Notes: generated from the sequence alone by a model not told the origin. 8,365 nucleotides of DNA from Alphaproteobacteria bacterium (GCA_024639035.1 JAHEJE010000118.1:1-8365), one strand, 5' to 3'; positions 1 to 7,336 are shown, counted from the stretch's first letter. Numbers and translations are program-made.

Positions 1-2
1 TC

Positions 3-821
3 CAGATGCGTCTGGCCGTCGTCTGCAAGATCGCCGTCCAGGGCGGCCTGGCCCGCAACATGTTGACCACTTACCTGGGCGCCGGAGCCGGCTCGCGCGT
101 TCTCAGCGGCCAGATCAGACGCGGCGACGGCGAGACCACGCGCGCGGCCATTATCGTCGCCGACATTCGCGGCTCGACCGTCCTGGCCGAAAAACTGGGC
201 CGCGAGGGCTACATCGAAGCCCTCAACACGTTCTTCGACACCGTGGCCGGCACCTTTTCCCAGGCCGGTGGCGAAATTCTCAGTTTTCTCGGCGATGGCT
301 TTCTGGCCGTGGTGCCCTGCGGTCGCAACCGCAACGCTTCATCGCAAGCCAGCCTCAAGGTCTACAATGCCGCGGTGCTTGCCCTGCGCCGCATGAAGCA
401 CGTAAACGCGGTCCGCGCCGAGGCGGGAAAGGACGAAATCCGCTTCGGTATCGGTCTTCATATCGGCAACGTGATGTTCGGCAATGTCGGCATGGAGGAC
501 CGCCTGACATTTTCCGTGTTCGGCGCCGCTGTCAACGAGGCCTCGCGGCTCGAGACGCTGACCAAGAAGTACAAGACGCCGGTCGTCGCCAGCCAGAGCT
601 TCGTCGAATACTGTGGCAATGACTGGAAGCCGCTGGGCGCCGAAGCGCTGCGCGGCATTGAGGCGCCGATGAACGTCTATACGCTGGCTGCTAAAATCCC
701 CGACAAATGCGACCGCGACGCGGACTGGCCTGAAAAGGTATCCGGCCATTCGGCGGCTGAGAACGTCGTGCTGCTGCACCGCGACGGGCCGCGCAAGGCG
801 ATCGGACCGTTTTCGCACTGA
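3..821 (+). CDS. Class III adenylate/guanylate cyclase, 5'-partial
   Basis: This is the C-terminal part of a class III nucleotide cyclase, which makes cyclic AMP (or GMP) from the triphosphate. The frame is open to the left edge, so the N-terminus lies outside the window. Numbering from the Met at base 6, a linker with TYLG and IRRGDGE (about 21-43) leads into the catalytic domain (about 46-190). Both metal-binding aspartates are present: D53 in ADIRGST and D97 in FLGDGF. The transition-state pair N177 and R181 is present in VNEASRLE. The substrate-selecting positions are unusual: Ser93 replaces the usual Lys four residues before D97, and Ser170 stands where Thr or Asp is normal. About 40 low-complexity residues follow the domain. 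Rhizobial relatives carry a long N-terminal region before this linker. The family call is firm; substrate and activity are uncertain. Confidence 0.9.
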   Translation, partial: QMRLAVVCKIAVQGGLARNMLTTYLGAGAGSRVLSGQIRRGDGETTRAAIIVADIRGSTVLAEKLGREGYIEALNTFFDTVAGTFSQAGGEILSFLGDGFLAVVPCGRNRNASSQASLKVYNAAVLALRRMKHVNAVRAEAGKDEIRFGIGLHIGNVMFGNVGMEDRLTFSVFGAAVNEASRLETLTKKYKTPVVASQSFVEYCGNDWKPLGAEALRGIEAPMNVYTLAAKIPDKCDRDADWPEKVSGHSAAENVVLLHRDGPRKAIGPFSH

Positions 822-920
822 AATATCTGCGCAAATGGCGGACACGCCGGCGGCTCAACGCCGTAGCGCGCACCATTGCCTCGGCAAAACGACACACCTC
901 GGGCGCTATTTTCATAGCTG

Positions 921-933
921 GTTTACTGTTTAC
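921..933 (+). promoter_or_regulatory. Direct repeat GTTTAC-T-GTTTAC upstream of cpdR
   Basis: Two identical GTTTAC hexamers are separated by one base, about 80 bp before the cpdR start. The second runs on into an extra C. A weak sigma-70-like pair can be drawn, with GTTTAC (921-926) as -35 and CACAAT (944-949) as -10, spaced 17 bp. The repeat could therefore be part of the promoter or an operator over it. It does not fit the TTAA-N7-TTAA CtrA consensus. The rest of the 822-1015 gap shows no gene and no clear terminator; a 5-bp GC stem at 848-863 has no T-run. Confidence 0.3.
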
Positions 934-1015
934 CCTTATCGTGCACAATTGAGCGGCCCAACAAAGTCATCGCCGCGCCAATACGCCACCAAACAAAACC
1001 CTCAAGGTCCGAACC

Positions 1016-1375
1016 ATGGCAAAAATCATACTGGCCGAAGACGACAACGACATGCGCCTGTTCCTTGAGCGCGCTTTGATCAAAGCCGGCCACGAGGTGA
1101 CATCCTTTGCCGAGGGCGCCAGCGCATTCGAAGAACTCAAGGGCGTCACCGTCGATCTGCTGCTGACCGATATCGTGATGCCTGAAATGGATGGCATCGA
1201 ACTGGCCCGGCGCGCTGCTGAACTGGACCCGGCCTTGAAGATCATGTTTATCACCGGTTTTGCCGCCGTCGCGCTTCATCCGGATTCGCGCGCTCCCAAG
1301 GACGCCAAGGTTCTGTCAAAACCGTTCCACCTGCGTGAACTGGTCGCCGAAGTCGACCGCATGATGGCCGCCTGA
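1016..1375 (+). CDS. cpdR: CpdR-type single-domain response regulator
   Basis: This 119-residue protein is a stand-alone receiver domain with no output domain, the normal size for CpdR. The receiver residues are all present: acidic pair D9/D10, phospho-acceptor D52 (LLTDIVMPEMDG), T80 and K102 (SKPF). The segment FITGFAAVAL, then PDS and APKDAKVLSKPFHLREL, matches Caulobacter CpdR closely as I recall it. In that system unphosphorylated CpdR localises to the pole and primes ClpXP to degrade cell-cycle substrates, while the CckA-ChpT relay phosphorylates and inactivates it. The protein ends in Ala-Ala, as expected if CpdR is itself degraded by ClpXP. A good ribosome binding site, AAGG at 1004-1007, lies 8 bases before the ATG. 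The gene stands alone, between the cyclase and the tRNA. Role in this organism is inferred from orthology. Confidence 0.93.
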   Translation: MAKIILAEDDNDMRLFLERALIKAGHEVTSFAEGASAFEELKGVTVDLLLTDIVMPEMDGIELARRAAELDPALKIMFITGFAAVALHPDSRAPKDAKVLSKPFHLRELVAEVDRMMAA

Positions 1376-1407
1376 CGCACATCCCGGCCCGCCGCCTCAA
1401 ACGGGGC

Positions 1408-1436
1408 TTGCACCCGCCATCGGTTACCGATATATC
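1408..1436 (+). promoter_or_regulatory. Probable promoter of the tRNA-Val gene, with internal inverted repeat
   Basis: TTGCAC (1408-1413, preceded by C to give the CTTG seen in alphaproteobacterial -35 boxes) and TATATC (1431-1436) are spaced exactly 17 bp. Transcription would start near 1443, giving a leader of roughly 38 nt before the tRNA. The spacer contains a perfect inverted repeat, ATCGGT-T-ACCGAT (1419-1431), whose right arm touches the -10 box. Spacing and place support a promoter; the -35 match is only moderate. Confidence 0.5.
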
Positions 1437-1453
1437 CACCTCACATTTCCCGC

Positions 1454-1471
1454 CCCGGCCCCTGCGCCGGG
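1454..1471 (+). other. Small GC hairpin in the tRNA leader
   Basis: CCCGGC (1454-1459) pairs with GCCGGG (1466-1471) around a 6-base loop, ending 9 bases before the tRNA. It overlaps a 10-bp palindrome, GGGCGCGCCC (1469-1478). There is no T-run, so it is not a standard intrinsic terminator. It may matter for 5' processing, or simply reflect high GC content. Confidence 0.3.
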
Positions 1472-1480
1472 CGCGCCCAT

Positions 1481-1555
<75 letters not shown>

Positions 1556-1600
1556 TTTTCCCCTGACATCCGGCCTCAGCCGCGCTTTAGGGCATGTTGC

Positions 1601-3115
1601 ATGAAGACACCGCGCATAGCGATCGCCGGCTTCCAGCATGAGACCAACACTTTCGCGCCGATCCCGACGCTTTTGGAGGACTTCCGCACGCCGGGCGCCT
1701 GGCCCGGCATGACCATCGGCGATGATATCCTCGATGTGTTCCACGATCTCAACATTCCGATTGGCGGCTTCATCGCTGCGGCAAAGGACTGGGATCTTGT
1801 GCCGGTCTTGTGGACCAACGCCGAGCCGGGAAGCTATGTCGCCCAGCCGGCGTTCGACACCATCGCCGCCATGATCTGCGACGGCATCTCCGCTGCCGGC
1901 GACATCGACGGTGTTTATCTCGATCTGCACGGCGCCATGGTCACCGACGATTTCGAAGACGGCGAGGGCGAATTGCTGGCCCGCATCCGCGAAGTGACCG
2001 GCCCCCACCTGCCGATTGCCGCAAGCCTCGACCTGCATGCGAACATCACCCCGGACATGGCCGAGCGCGCCTCCAGCCTCGCCATCTACCGCACCTATCC
2101 GCATATCGACATGGCGGCAACCGGCGCCCGCGCCAAGCAGCTGCTGGCGGCCGAACTGGCCCGCGGCGAGCCGTTTGCCCGCGCATTTCGCCAACTCGAC
2201 TATCTGATCCCGCTGCAGGCGCAATCCACCATGCGCGAACCGGGCCGGGCGTTATACGCCATGCTGGATGCCCCCGACGCCGGCGCCGTCGTGTCCGCTG
2301 ATATCGCATTCGGCTTCCCGCCGGCCGACATATTTCACTGCGGCGCAACCATGATCGCCTATGCTGAAGACCGGGCCACGGCCGATTGCGCCGCCGACGA
2401 TTTGCTCAGTGCACTGAAGGCCGTCGAGGATCGGTTCATCAACCCGCTCATCCCTGCCGCCGAATGCGTCAACCGGGCAATGGAGATAGCCGCAACCGCC
2501 ACCAGGCCGGTCATCATTGCTGACGCCCAGGACAACCCCGGCGCCGGCGCCACCGGCGACACCACCGGTCTGCTCGAAGCCCTGGTCGCCTGCGGTGCGA
2601 CAAAGGCGGTGCTCGGCATCCTGTGGGATCCCGACACCGCCACCAGGGCCCATGCCGCCGGCCATGGCGCCGAGTTCGACGCCACCATTGGCGGCCGCTA
2701 CCCCGAACTCGGCTGCACACCGTTCAGGGCCCGGGTCAGGGTCGAAAAACTGTCCGACGGACAGTTCACCGCCACCGGCCGGATGTATGGCGGCGCAAAG
2801 GCCGAACTCGGCCTTTGCGCATCGCTGCTGATAATGGATGAAAACAGTGAAGTCCGGGTCGTGGTCGGCTCGGTCAGGGCGCAAAATGCCGATCAGGCGA
2901 ATTTCACCCACATCGGCATCGATCCGAGCCGGCAGAATATCGTCGCCGTGAAAAGCACGGTTCACTTTCTCGCTGATTATGAACCGATCTGCGAACAGGT
3001 CCTGTTTGCCGAGGCTCCCGGCGCAAACCCGTGCCAGCTCGACAGCATTCCGTTCACCCGATTGCGCAACGGCGTTCGCCTCGGTCCCGGCGGCCCCACG
3101 TTCGCGCCCGATTGA
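1601..3115 (+). CDS. M81-family (MlrC-like) metallopeptidase
   Basis: This 504-residue protein belongs to peptidase family M81, named for MlrC, which cleaves linearised microcystin. Most family members have unknown natural substrates, probably peptides or amides, so microcystin degradation should not be assumed. The N-terminal domain opens with FQHETNTF (11-18) and includes LDLHGAM (107-113), LDLHAN (143-148) and YPHID (166-170). D144, H146 and H168 have the D-x-H plus 22-residue spacing reported for the MlrC zinc ligands, as I recall them. The C-terminal domain carries the hallmark DNPGAGATGDTTGLLEALV (311-329). Length is normal and no signal peptide is seen, so it is probably cytoplasmic. 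AGGG (1589-1592) lies 8 bases before the ATG. No peptide transporter, a frequent partner, is nearby. Its coding region contains two strong dyads (2748-2766, 2793-2820). Confidence 0.9.
   Translation: MKTPRIAIAGFQHETNTFAPIPTLLEDFRTPGAWPGMTIGDDILDVFHDLNIPIGGFIAAAKDWDLVPVLWTNAEPGSYVAQPAFDTIAAMICDGISAAGDIDGVYLDLHGAMVTDDFEDGEGELLARIREVTGPHLPIAASLDLHANITPDMAERASSLAIYRTYPHIDMAATGARAKQLLAAELARGEPFARAFRQLDYLIPLQAQSTMREPGRALYAMLDAPDAGAVVSADIAFGFPPADIFHCGATMIAYAEDRATADCAADDLLSALKAVEDRFINPLIPAAECVNRAMEIAATATRPVIIADAQDNPGAGATGDTTGLLEALVACGATKAVLGILWDPDTATRAHAAGHGAEFDATIGGRYPELGCTPFRARVRVEKLSDGQFTATGRMYGGAKAELGLCASLLIMDENSEVRVVVGSVRAQNADQANFTHIGIDPSRQNIVAVKSTVHFLADYEPICEQVLFAEAPGANPCQLDSIPFTRLRNGVRLGPGGPTFAPD
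2748..2766. repeat. Perfect 19-bp palindrome inside the M81 gene
   Basis: AACTGTCCG (2748-2756) and CGGACAGTT (2758-2766) are exact reverse complements around a single A. The site lies in codons for K-L-S-D-G-Q-F of the M81 C-terminal domain. It could be a symmetric protein-binding site or a tight RNA hairpin. Function is unknown. Confidence 0.7.
2793..2820. repeat. Strong inverted repeat (12-bp stem, 4-base loop) inside the M81 gene
   Basis: GCGCAAAGGCCG (2793-2804) and CGGCCTTTGCGC (2809-2820) are exact reverse complements around AACT. The outer A and T of the loop can also pair. The sequence codes for G-A-K-A-E-L-G-L-C-A. It begins 26 bp after the palindrome ending at 2766, with CCGGCCGG (2775-2782) in between. 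There is no T-run, so a standard terminator is unlikely. Confidence 0.75.
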
Positions 3116-3127
3116 GCCGGCCTCCGC

Positions 3128-4387
3128 TTATTTCAGGATCCGCACGACCCGGAACAGTTTTTGTGCGATCTCTTCGAAAACATTTGCCAGCTGGTCATTG
3201 TTGTCGGCGATGTGAAAGTCTTCCAGCGAGGTTGCACACCCTTTGAGCCGGTTCTCTGTCCAGCCATCGTTCAGATCGAATGCAATCGTGATGATGTGGA
3301 TGCCTTCGGCCTTGATGTTGGCGCACATTTCCTCGAGGTTGACCTCGCCGTTGACCACCGTGTGGCTCTTGTTTTCGCCCCAGGCTTTTTCAGTCTGCAC
3401 CCCGTCGGTCAGGATCACCATGTATTTCTTGGTTTCCTTGTCGCTGTAAGGCGCGGCCTCGGTAAACGGCGGCTGCGGCGATAACAGCGCCCAGCCGAAT
3501 TCCGTACCCAGCGCAATATGGGTCAGGCTGTGCGGTTTCATGCTGGCAAGCTGCGTCTTGATCGCGTCGGCATCGTTTGTCAGCGGCTTGACCACCAGAT
3601 TGTTGCGCGGGTAGGCCTTGCATACGGCATAGGCGCCGACCCCGTAGCCGTTGGTCTTGCTCATCCCCCACAGCGAATCGATGTTGCTGGCCACGGGCGC
3701 CTTGTCCTCGACATTATGGGGATACTTGCGATCCTGGGTGCAATTCGTCCACGTCGTGCCCGGCGCCTCGTCGACGACGTATTCTCCAGGCAGTGACAGA
3801 TAGACATGATGCGAGAACGGCACCAGGCCGAACTTGATGCTGTCGGTATTCTTGCCTTCGTCTGTCAAGATATCGACCATGCTGGAAGCTGCATCGCGCA
3901 TCGCCTGGTATTTGCCCTTGCCGTTCATCGATCCGGAATAGTCGAGGACAAGCGCAATCTCCGCGTTGGACTCACCTGGAATGGCGACCGTCGACTTCGA
4001 AAACAGGTCATGCTGGTTGAAGCCCGCCAGTTGCATGAACCGGGCCGGCATCTTCGAGTTAATCTCGACCGTTAACGCCCCCTGACCGACACTCACCACA
4101 GGCGCGCCGACTGCTCCGACCGGTTGCCCGGCCAGATTCGCATCAATGTAGGATTTCGCAATCGCGATCCGCGCGTTGTCGTCGATCCCTTTGACCGAAG
4201 CTGCAGCCAACGCCGCGGCATCCGCTGCGCCCTGCAGTTTCACTTTGGCCTTCGATATTTCGGCCACATCGATTGCGATGCCTGCCGCGAGCGACAACGG
4301 GATCACCGCCAACGCAAACAACAGCGCAACTGCGCCTGAAGTTTCCCTATGAAACCGCCTCAACCCCTTGAACACGGAACGCAACAT
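3128..4387 (-). CDS. TadG-like pilus-assembly protein with vWA domain
   Basis: This 419-residue membrane-anchored protein has the TadG architecture. A basic N-terminus leads into a hydrophobic segment (about 18-39, after RETSGAV), then the conserved AKVKLQGAADAAALAAA stretch (47-63). A von Willebrand factor A domain follows from about 142 to the end. Its metal-binding (MIDAS) residues are visible: D149, S151 and S153 in DYSGSM, T289 in LTHIALG and D328 in ILTDG. Four cysteines (216, 256, 355, 384) would suit disulfides in the periplasm. TadG proteins help assemble or anchor Flp/Tad pili, but many such genes lie alone, and no other tad gene is here; the role is therefore open. Start is supported by AGAGGAGA (4397-4404), 9 bases upstream. 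It converges on the M81 gene with 12 bp between stops and no terminator seen. Confidence 0.87.
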   Translation of the reverse strand: MLRSVFKGLRRFHRETSGAVALLFALAVIPLSLAAGIAIDVAEISKAKVKLQGAADAAALAAASVKGIDDNARIAIAKSYIDANLAGQPVGAVGAPVVSVGQGALTVEINSKMPARFMQLAGFNQHDLFSKSTVAIPGESNAEIALVLDYSGSMNGKGKYQAMRDAASSMVDILTDEGKNTDSIKFGLVPFSHHVYLSLPGEYVVDEAPGTTWTNCTQDRKYPHNVEDKAPVASNIDSLWGMSKTNGYGVGAYAVCKAYPRNNLVVKPLTNDADAIKTQLASMKPHSLTHIALGTEFGWALLSPQPPFTEAAPYSDKETKKYMVILTDGVQTEKAWGENKSHTVVNGEVNLEEMCANIKAEGIHIITIAFDLNDGWTENRLKGCATSLEDFHIADNNDQLANVFEEIAQKLFRVVRILK

Positions 4388-4572
4388 AGATCCAAATCTC
4401 CTCTGTCAAACAAAGAGCTTAGCACCGTGGCTTTAACTTACTCCCGCACTGAAAGATTGCATTGCACTGATTGCCTTTGTAATTCGTTAGGTTTTTCAAT
4501 CCGATGATTGCCGAACGCGGCGCCGTGCGCTAGGGTCGCGGCCCAATCGCAGGCCCTGCCCTCGGCATTGCA
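4388..4572. other. Divergent intergenic region (tadG-like / rimO) with repeated ATTGC
   Basis: This 185-bp gap must hold promoters for both flanking genes, but I find no convincing -35/-10 pair on either strand. The pentamer ATTGC occurs five times on the + strand (4456, 4461, 4470, 4507, 4567), three of them as GATTGC (4455, 4469, 4506). The 4430-4500 part is notably AT-richer than the coding flanks, as expected for a promoter region. Confidence 0.35.
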
Positions 4573-5913
4573 GTGAGTTTGGCCCACATGCCACCCCTCG
4601 TCCCCAGGATCGGTATCGTCAGCCTCGGCTGCCCCAAGGCGCTGGTCGATTCCGAACGCATCCTCACCCAGTTGCGCGCCGAGGGCTATGTTATTTCGCC
4701 GGACTATGCCGGCGCCGACGCCGTCATCGTCAACACCTGCGGCTTTCTCGACAGCGCCAAGGCCGAATCGCTGGAGGCAATCGGCGAGGCCATAGCGGAA
4801 AACGGCCGGGTCATCGTCACCGGCTGCATGGGCGGTGATGAGGCCGCCATTCGCGAAAACCACCCGGATGTCCTTGCCGTCACCGGCCCGCATCAGTACG
4901 AGGCCGTGGTCAACGCCGTCCACGATGCCGTTCCACCGGCCCACGACCCGAAGTTCGACCTCGTTCCCGACCATGGCCTCAAACTCACCCCCAGGCACTA
5001 CGCCTATCTGAAGATTTCCGAAGGCTGCAACAACCGCTGCTCGTTCTGCATCATCCCGAACCTGCGCGGCGATTTGGTCAGCCGGCCCGCCGCCGCGGTT
5101 CTCTATGAGGCCGAGAGGCTGGTCAAGGCCGGCACCCGTGAGCTGCTGGTGATCTCCCAGGACACCTCGGCCTACGGCGTTGACGCAAAATACCCGCTCA
5201 GCAAGTGGCATGGCCGCGAGGTCCGGGCGAAATTCATCGATCTGGCGCGCGAGCTCGGCTCGCTCGGCGCATGGATACGGCTGCACTACGTCTACCCCTA
5301 CCCCCATGTCGACGAGGTCGTCGAGCTGATGGCCGACGGCAAGATCCTGCCCTATCTCGATATCCCCTTCCAGCACGCCAGCCCCGGCATCCTGAAAGCC
5401 ATGCGGCGTCCGGCCAATCAGGAAAAAGTGCTCGACCGGCTGCAGAGCTGGCGCCGCATCTGTCCCGACATCGCCATCCGCTCGACCTTCATCGTCGGCT
5501 TTCCCGGCGAAACCGATGAGGATTTCGAATACCTGCTTGAATGGCTGCGCGAAGCCCGCATCGAGCGCGCCGGATGCTTTCAGTACGAGCCGGTGGCCGG
5601 CGCCCGCGCCAACGATCTCGCCGACCACGTCCCCGATGCGGTCAAGCAGGACCGCTGGCACCGGTTTATGCAGGCCCAGGGCGATATCAGTGCGCAGATC
5701 CTGCGCGCCAAGGTCGGCCGTACGGCGACGGTGCTGGTCGATGGCATCGACGATGAGACCGGCGAGGCCATTGCCCGCGGTCCGTGGGATGCCCCGGAGA
5801 TCGACGGCAATGTGTTCATTGCCGATGCAGCACACCTGACACCGGGCGACATGCCCCGCGTGAAGATCGTCGACGCTCTGGACTACGATCTGGTCGCGCA
5901 ATTGCTAGATTGA
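4573..5913 (+). CDS. rimO: Ribosomal protein S12 methylthiotransferase RimO
   Basis: RimO is a radical-SAM enzyme that adds a methylthio group to the conserved aspartate of ribosomal protein S12 (D88 in E. coli). The 446-residue length is normal (E. coli about 441). The N-terminal UPF0004 domain holds the auxiliary Fe-S cysteines C20 (SLGCPKALVDSE), C56 (NTCGF) and C85 (TGCMGG). The radical-SAM cluster is C152, C156 and C159 in EGCNNRCSFC. RGDLVSRP, ISQDTSAYGVD and LHYVYPYPHVD, and the absence of MiaB/MtaB-type motifs, separate it from the tRNA methylthiotransferases. A TRAM domain fills about 380-446. The start is uncertain: the GTG at 4573 has no clear ribosome binding site, while an in-frame ATG at 4588 (giving MPPLVPRIG) is preceded by a weak GTGAG. 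The sthA gene follows 28 bp later. Confidence 0.96.
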   Translation: MSLAHMPPLVPRIGIVSLGCPKALVDSERILTQLRAEGYVISPDYAGADAVIVNTCGFLDSAKAESLEAIGEAIAENGRVIVTGCMGGDEAAIRENHPDVLAVTGPHQYEAVVNAVHDAVPPAHDPKFDLVPDHGLKLTPRHYAYLKISEGCNNRCSFCIIPNLRGDLVSRPAAAVLYEAERLVKAGTRELLVISQDTSAYGVDAKYPLSKWHGREVRAKFIDLARELGSLGAWIRLHYVYPYPHVDEVVELMADGKILPYLDIPFQHASPGILKAMRRPANQEKVLDRLQSWRRICPDIAIRSTFIVGFPGETDEDFEYLLEWLREARIERAGCFQYEPVAGARANDLADHVPDAVKQDRWHRFMQAQGDISAQILRAKVGRTATVLVDGIDDETGEAIARGPWDAPEIDGNVFIADAAHLTPGDMPRVKIVDALDYDLVAQLLD

Positions 5914-5941
5914 TTTTCAAGACTCGGATACCCGATCACCC

Positions 5942-7336
5942 ATGACCAAACACACATACGACATGATCGTCATCGGCAGCGGTCCGGCCGGACGCCGGGC
6001 CGCGATCCAGGCCGCCAAGGTTGGCAGAAACGTCCTCGTTGTCGAGAAAGGCCGCCGGGTCGGCGGGGTTTCCGTACACACCGGCACGATCCCGTCGAAG
6101 ACCCTGCGCGAGACCGTGCTCAATCTTTCGGGCTGGCGCGAGCGTGGCTTCTACGGCCGCTCCTACCGGGTGAAGCAGGACATCACCGCAGAAGACCTGC
6201 GCGCCCGCCTGATGATGACCCTCGACCACGAGGTCGAAGTCCTGCTGCACCAGTTCGCCCGCAACCGGGTGTCGGTGGTGGTCGGCGAAGCCCGGTTTTG
6301 CGATACCCATACCATCGAAGTGGTCACCGAGGAGGGCGAAACCCGGACTTACGATGCCGACTATTTCCTGCTCGCCGTCGGCACCCTGCCTTTCCGCCCG
6401 GATTATGTTCCGTTCGACGGCAGCAAGGTCCTCGACACCGATGAAGTCCTCGATCTGGCGAATGTGCCGCGCAGCATCACCATCATCGGCGCCGGCGTCA
6501 TCGGCGTTGAGTATGCCACCATCTTCAATGCTCTCGATATTCACGTCACGCTGATCGAACCGCGCGATGAGATCCTCAGCTTCATCGACGCCGAGATCGT
6601 CGAGGACTTCATGCACCAGATGCGCGATCGCGGCATCGTGCTTCGCCTCGATTCCAAGGCCGCAGAGATCCGGCGCACCGACACCGAATGCATCGTCCAC
6701 CTCGAAGACGGCCGCCAGGTGCGCTCCGATTCCCTGCTGTTCGCCGCCGGCCGCATGGGCGCAACCGACCGCCTTGGCCTTGAGCATTGCGGCCTCGATG
6801 TCGACCACCGCGGGCGCCTGAGCGTCGACCCCAAGACCTTCCAGACTTCCGTCGAGCACATCTATGCCGCCGGCGACGTGATCGGATTTCCAAGCCTGGC
6901 GTCCACCTCGATGGAACAGGGCCGCATCGCCGCTTGCAACGCCCTTGGCCTCGATGCTCATCAGCCGCCGGAGTACTTCCCCTATGGTATTTACGCCGTG
7001 CCCGAGATTTCGACTGTCGGCATGACCGAGCAGGAGGTCAAACAGCGCGGCATCCCTTACGAATGCGGTATCGCCCGCTTCCGCGAGACCTCGCGCGGCC
7101 ACATCATGGGGCTCAACTTCGGCATGATGAAAATGATCTTCTCGTTGAAGACCCGCCGCCTTCTGGGGTGTCATATCGTCGGCGAAGGCGCGACCGAACT
7201 GATCCACATCGGCCAGGCGGTGCTGAACCTGAAGGGAACCCTGGACTATTTCGTCGAGAACACCTTCAACTACCCGACCCTCGCCGAAGCCTACAAGATC
7301 GCCGCCCTCGACGCCTGGAACCGCATGCCGCGGTAG
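5942..7336 (+). CDS. sthA: Soluble (Si-specific) NAD(P)+ transhydrogenase
   Basis: SthA is a cytoplasmic FAD enzyme that exchanges hydride between NADPH and NAD+, usually removing excess NADPH. The 464-residue length matches the family. The FAD-binding GSGPAG is at 12-17, the NAD(P)-binding GAGVIG at 183-188, and the second FAD contact YAAGDVIG at 308-315. The fold is that of lipoamide dehydrogenase, but the two redox cysteines are replaced by S44 and T49 in VSVHTGTIPSK. The C-terminal His-Glu motif of disulfide reductases is replaced by NTFNYPTLAEAY (440-451), almost the E. coli SthA sequence. These two changes argue against a dihydrolipoyl dehydrogenase or mercuric reductase. It lies 28 bp after rimO with no promoter apparent, so it is probably co-transcribed. 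The ribosome binding site is weak. Confidence 0.93.
   Translation: MTKHTYDMIVIGSGPAGRRAAIQAAKVGRNVLVVEKGRRVGGVSVHTGTIPSKTLRETVLNLSGWRERGFYGRSYRVKQDITAEDLRARLMMTLDHEVEVLLHQFARNRVSVVVGEARFCDTHTIEVVTEEGETRTYDADYFLLAVGTLPFRPDYVPFDGSKVLDTDEVLDLANVPRSITIIGAGVIGVEYATIFNALDIHVTLIEPRDEILSFIDAEIVEDFMHQMRDRGIVLRLDSKAAEIRRTDTECIVHLEDGRQVRSDSLLFAAGRMGATDRLGLEHCGLDVDHRGRLSVDPKTFQTSVEHIYAAGDVIGFPSLASTSMEQGRIAACNALGLDAHQPPEYFPYGIYAVPEISTVGMTEQEVKQRGIPYECGIARFRETSRGHIMGLNFGMMKMIFSLKTRRLLGCHIVGEGATELIHIGQAVLNLKGTLDYFVENTFNYPTLAEAYKIAALDAWNRMPR

Noticed and set aside
2540..2551. Palindrome GGCGCCGGCGCC in the M81 gene
   Set aside because: It results from GC-rich codons of the conserved Pro-Gly-Ala-Gly-Ala motif, so protein constraint explains it.
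3116..3127. A bidirectional terminator between the convergent M81 and TadG-like genes
   Set aside because: The 12-bp gap and its flanks contain no stem with T-runs.
3751..3780. Inverted repeat ACGTCGT ... ACGACGT in the TadG-like gene
   Set aside because: Arms of only 7 bp with a 16-base loop in GC-rich coding DNA are expected by chance.
4438..5901. A 487-codon open frame antisense to rimO
   Set aside because: It mirrors the codons of rimO on the other strand, a common effect in GC-rich DNA. The protein has no recognisable domain, and rimO is certain.
5942..7336. Dihydrolipoyl dehydrogenase or mercuric reductase as an alternative to SthA
   Set aside because: Both redox cysteines and the C-terminal catalytic His are missing, and the C-terminus matches SthA.
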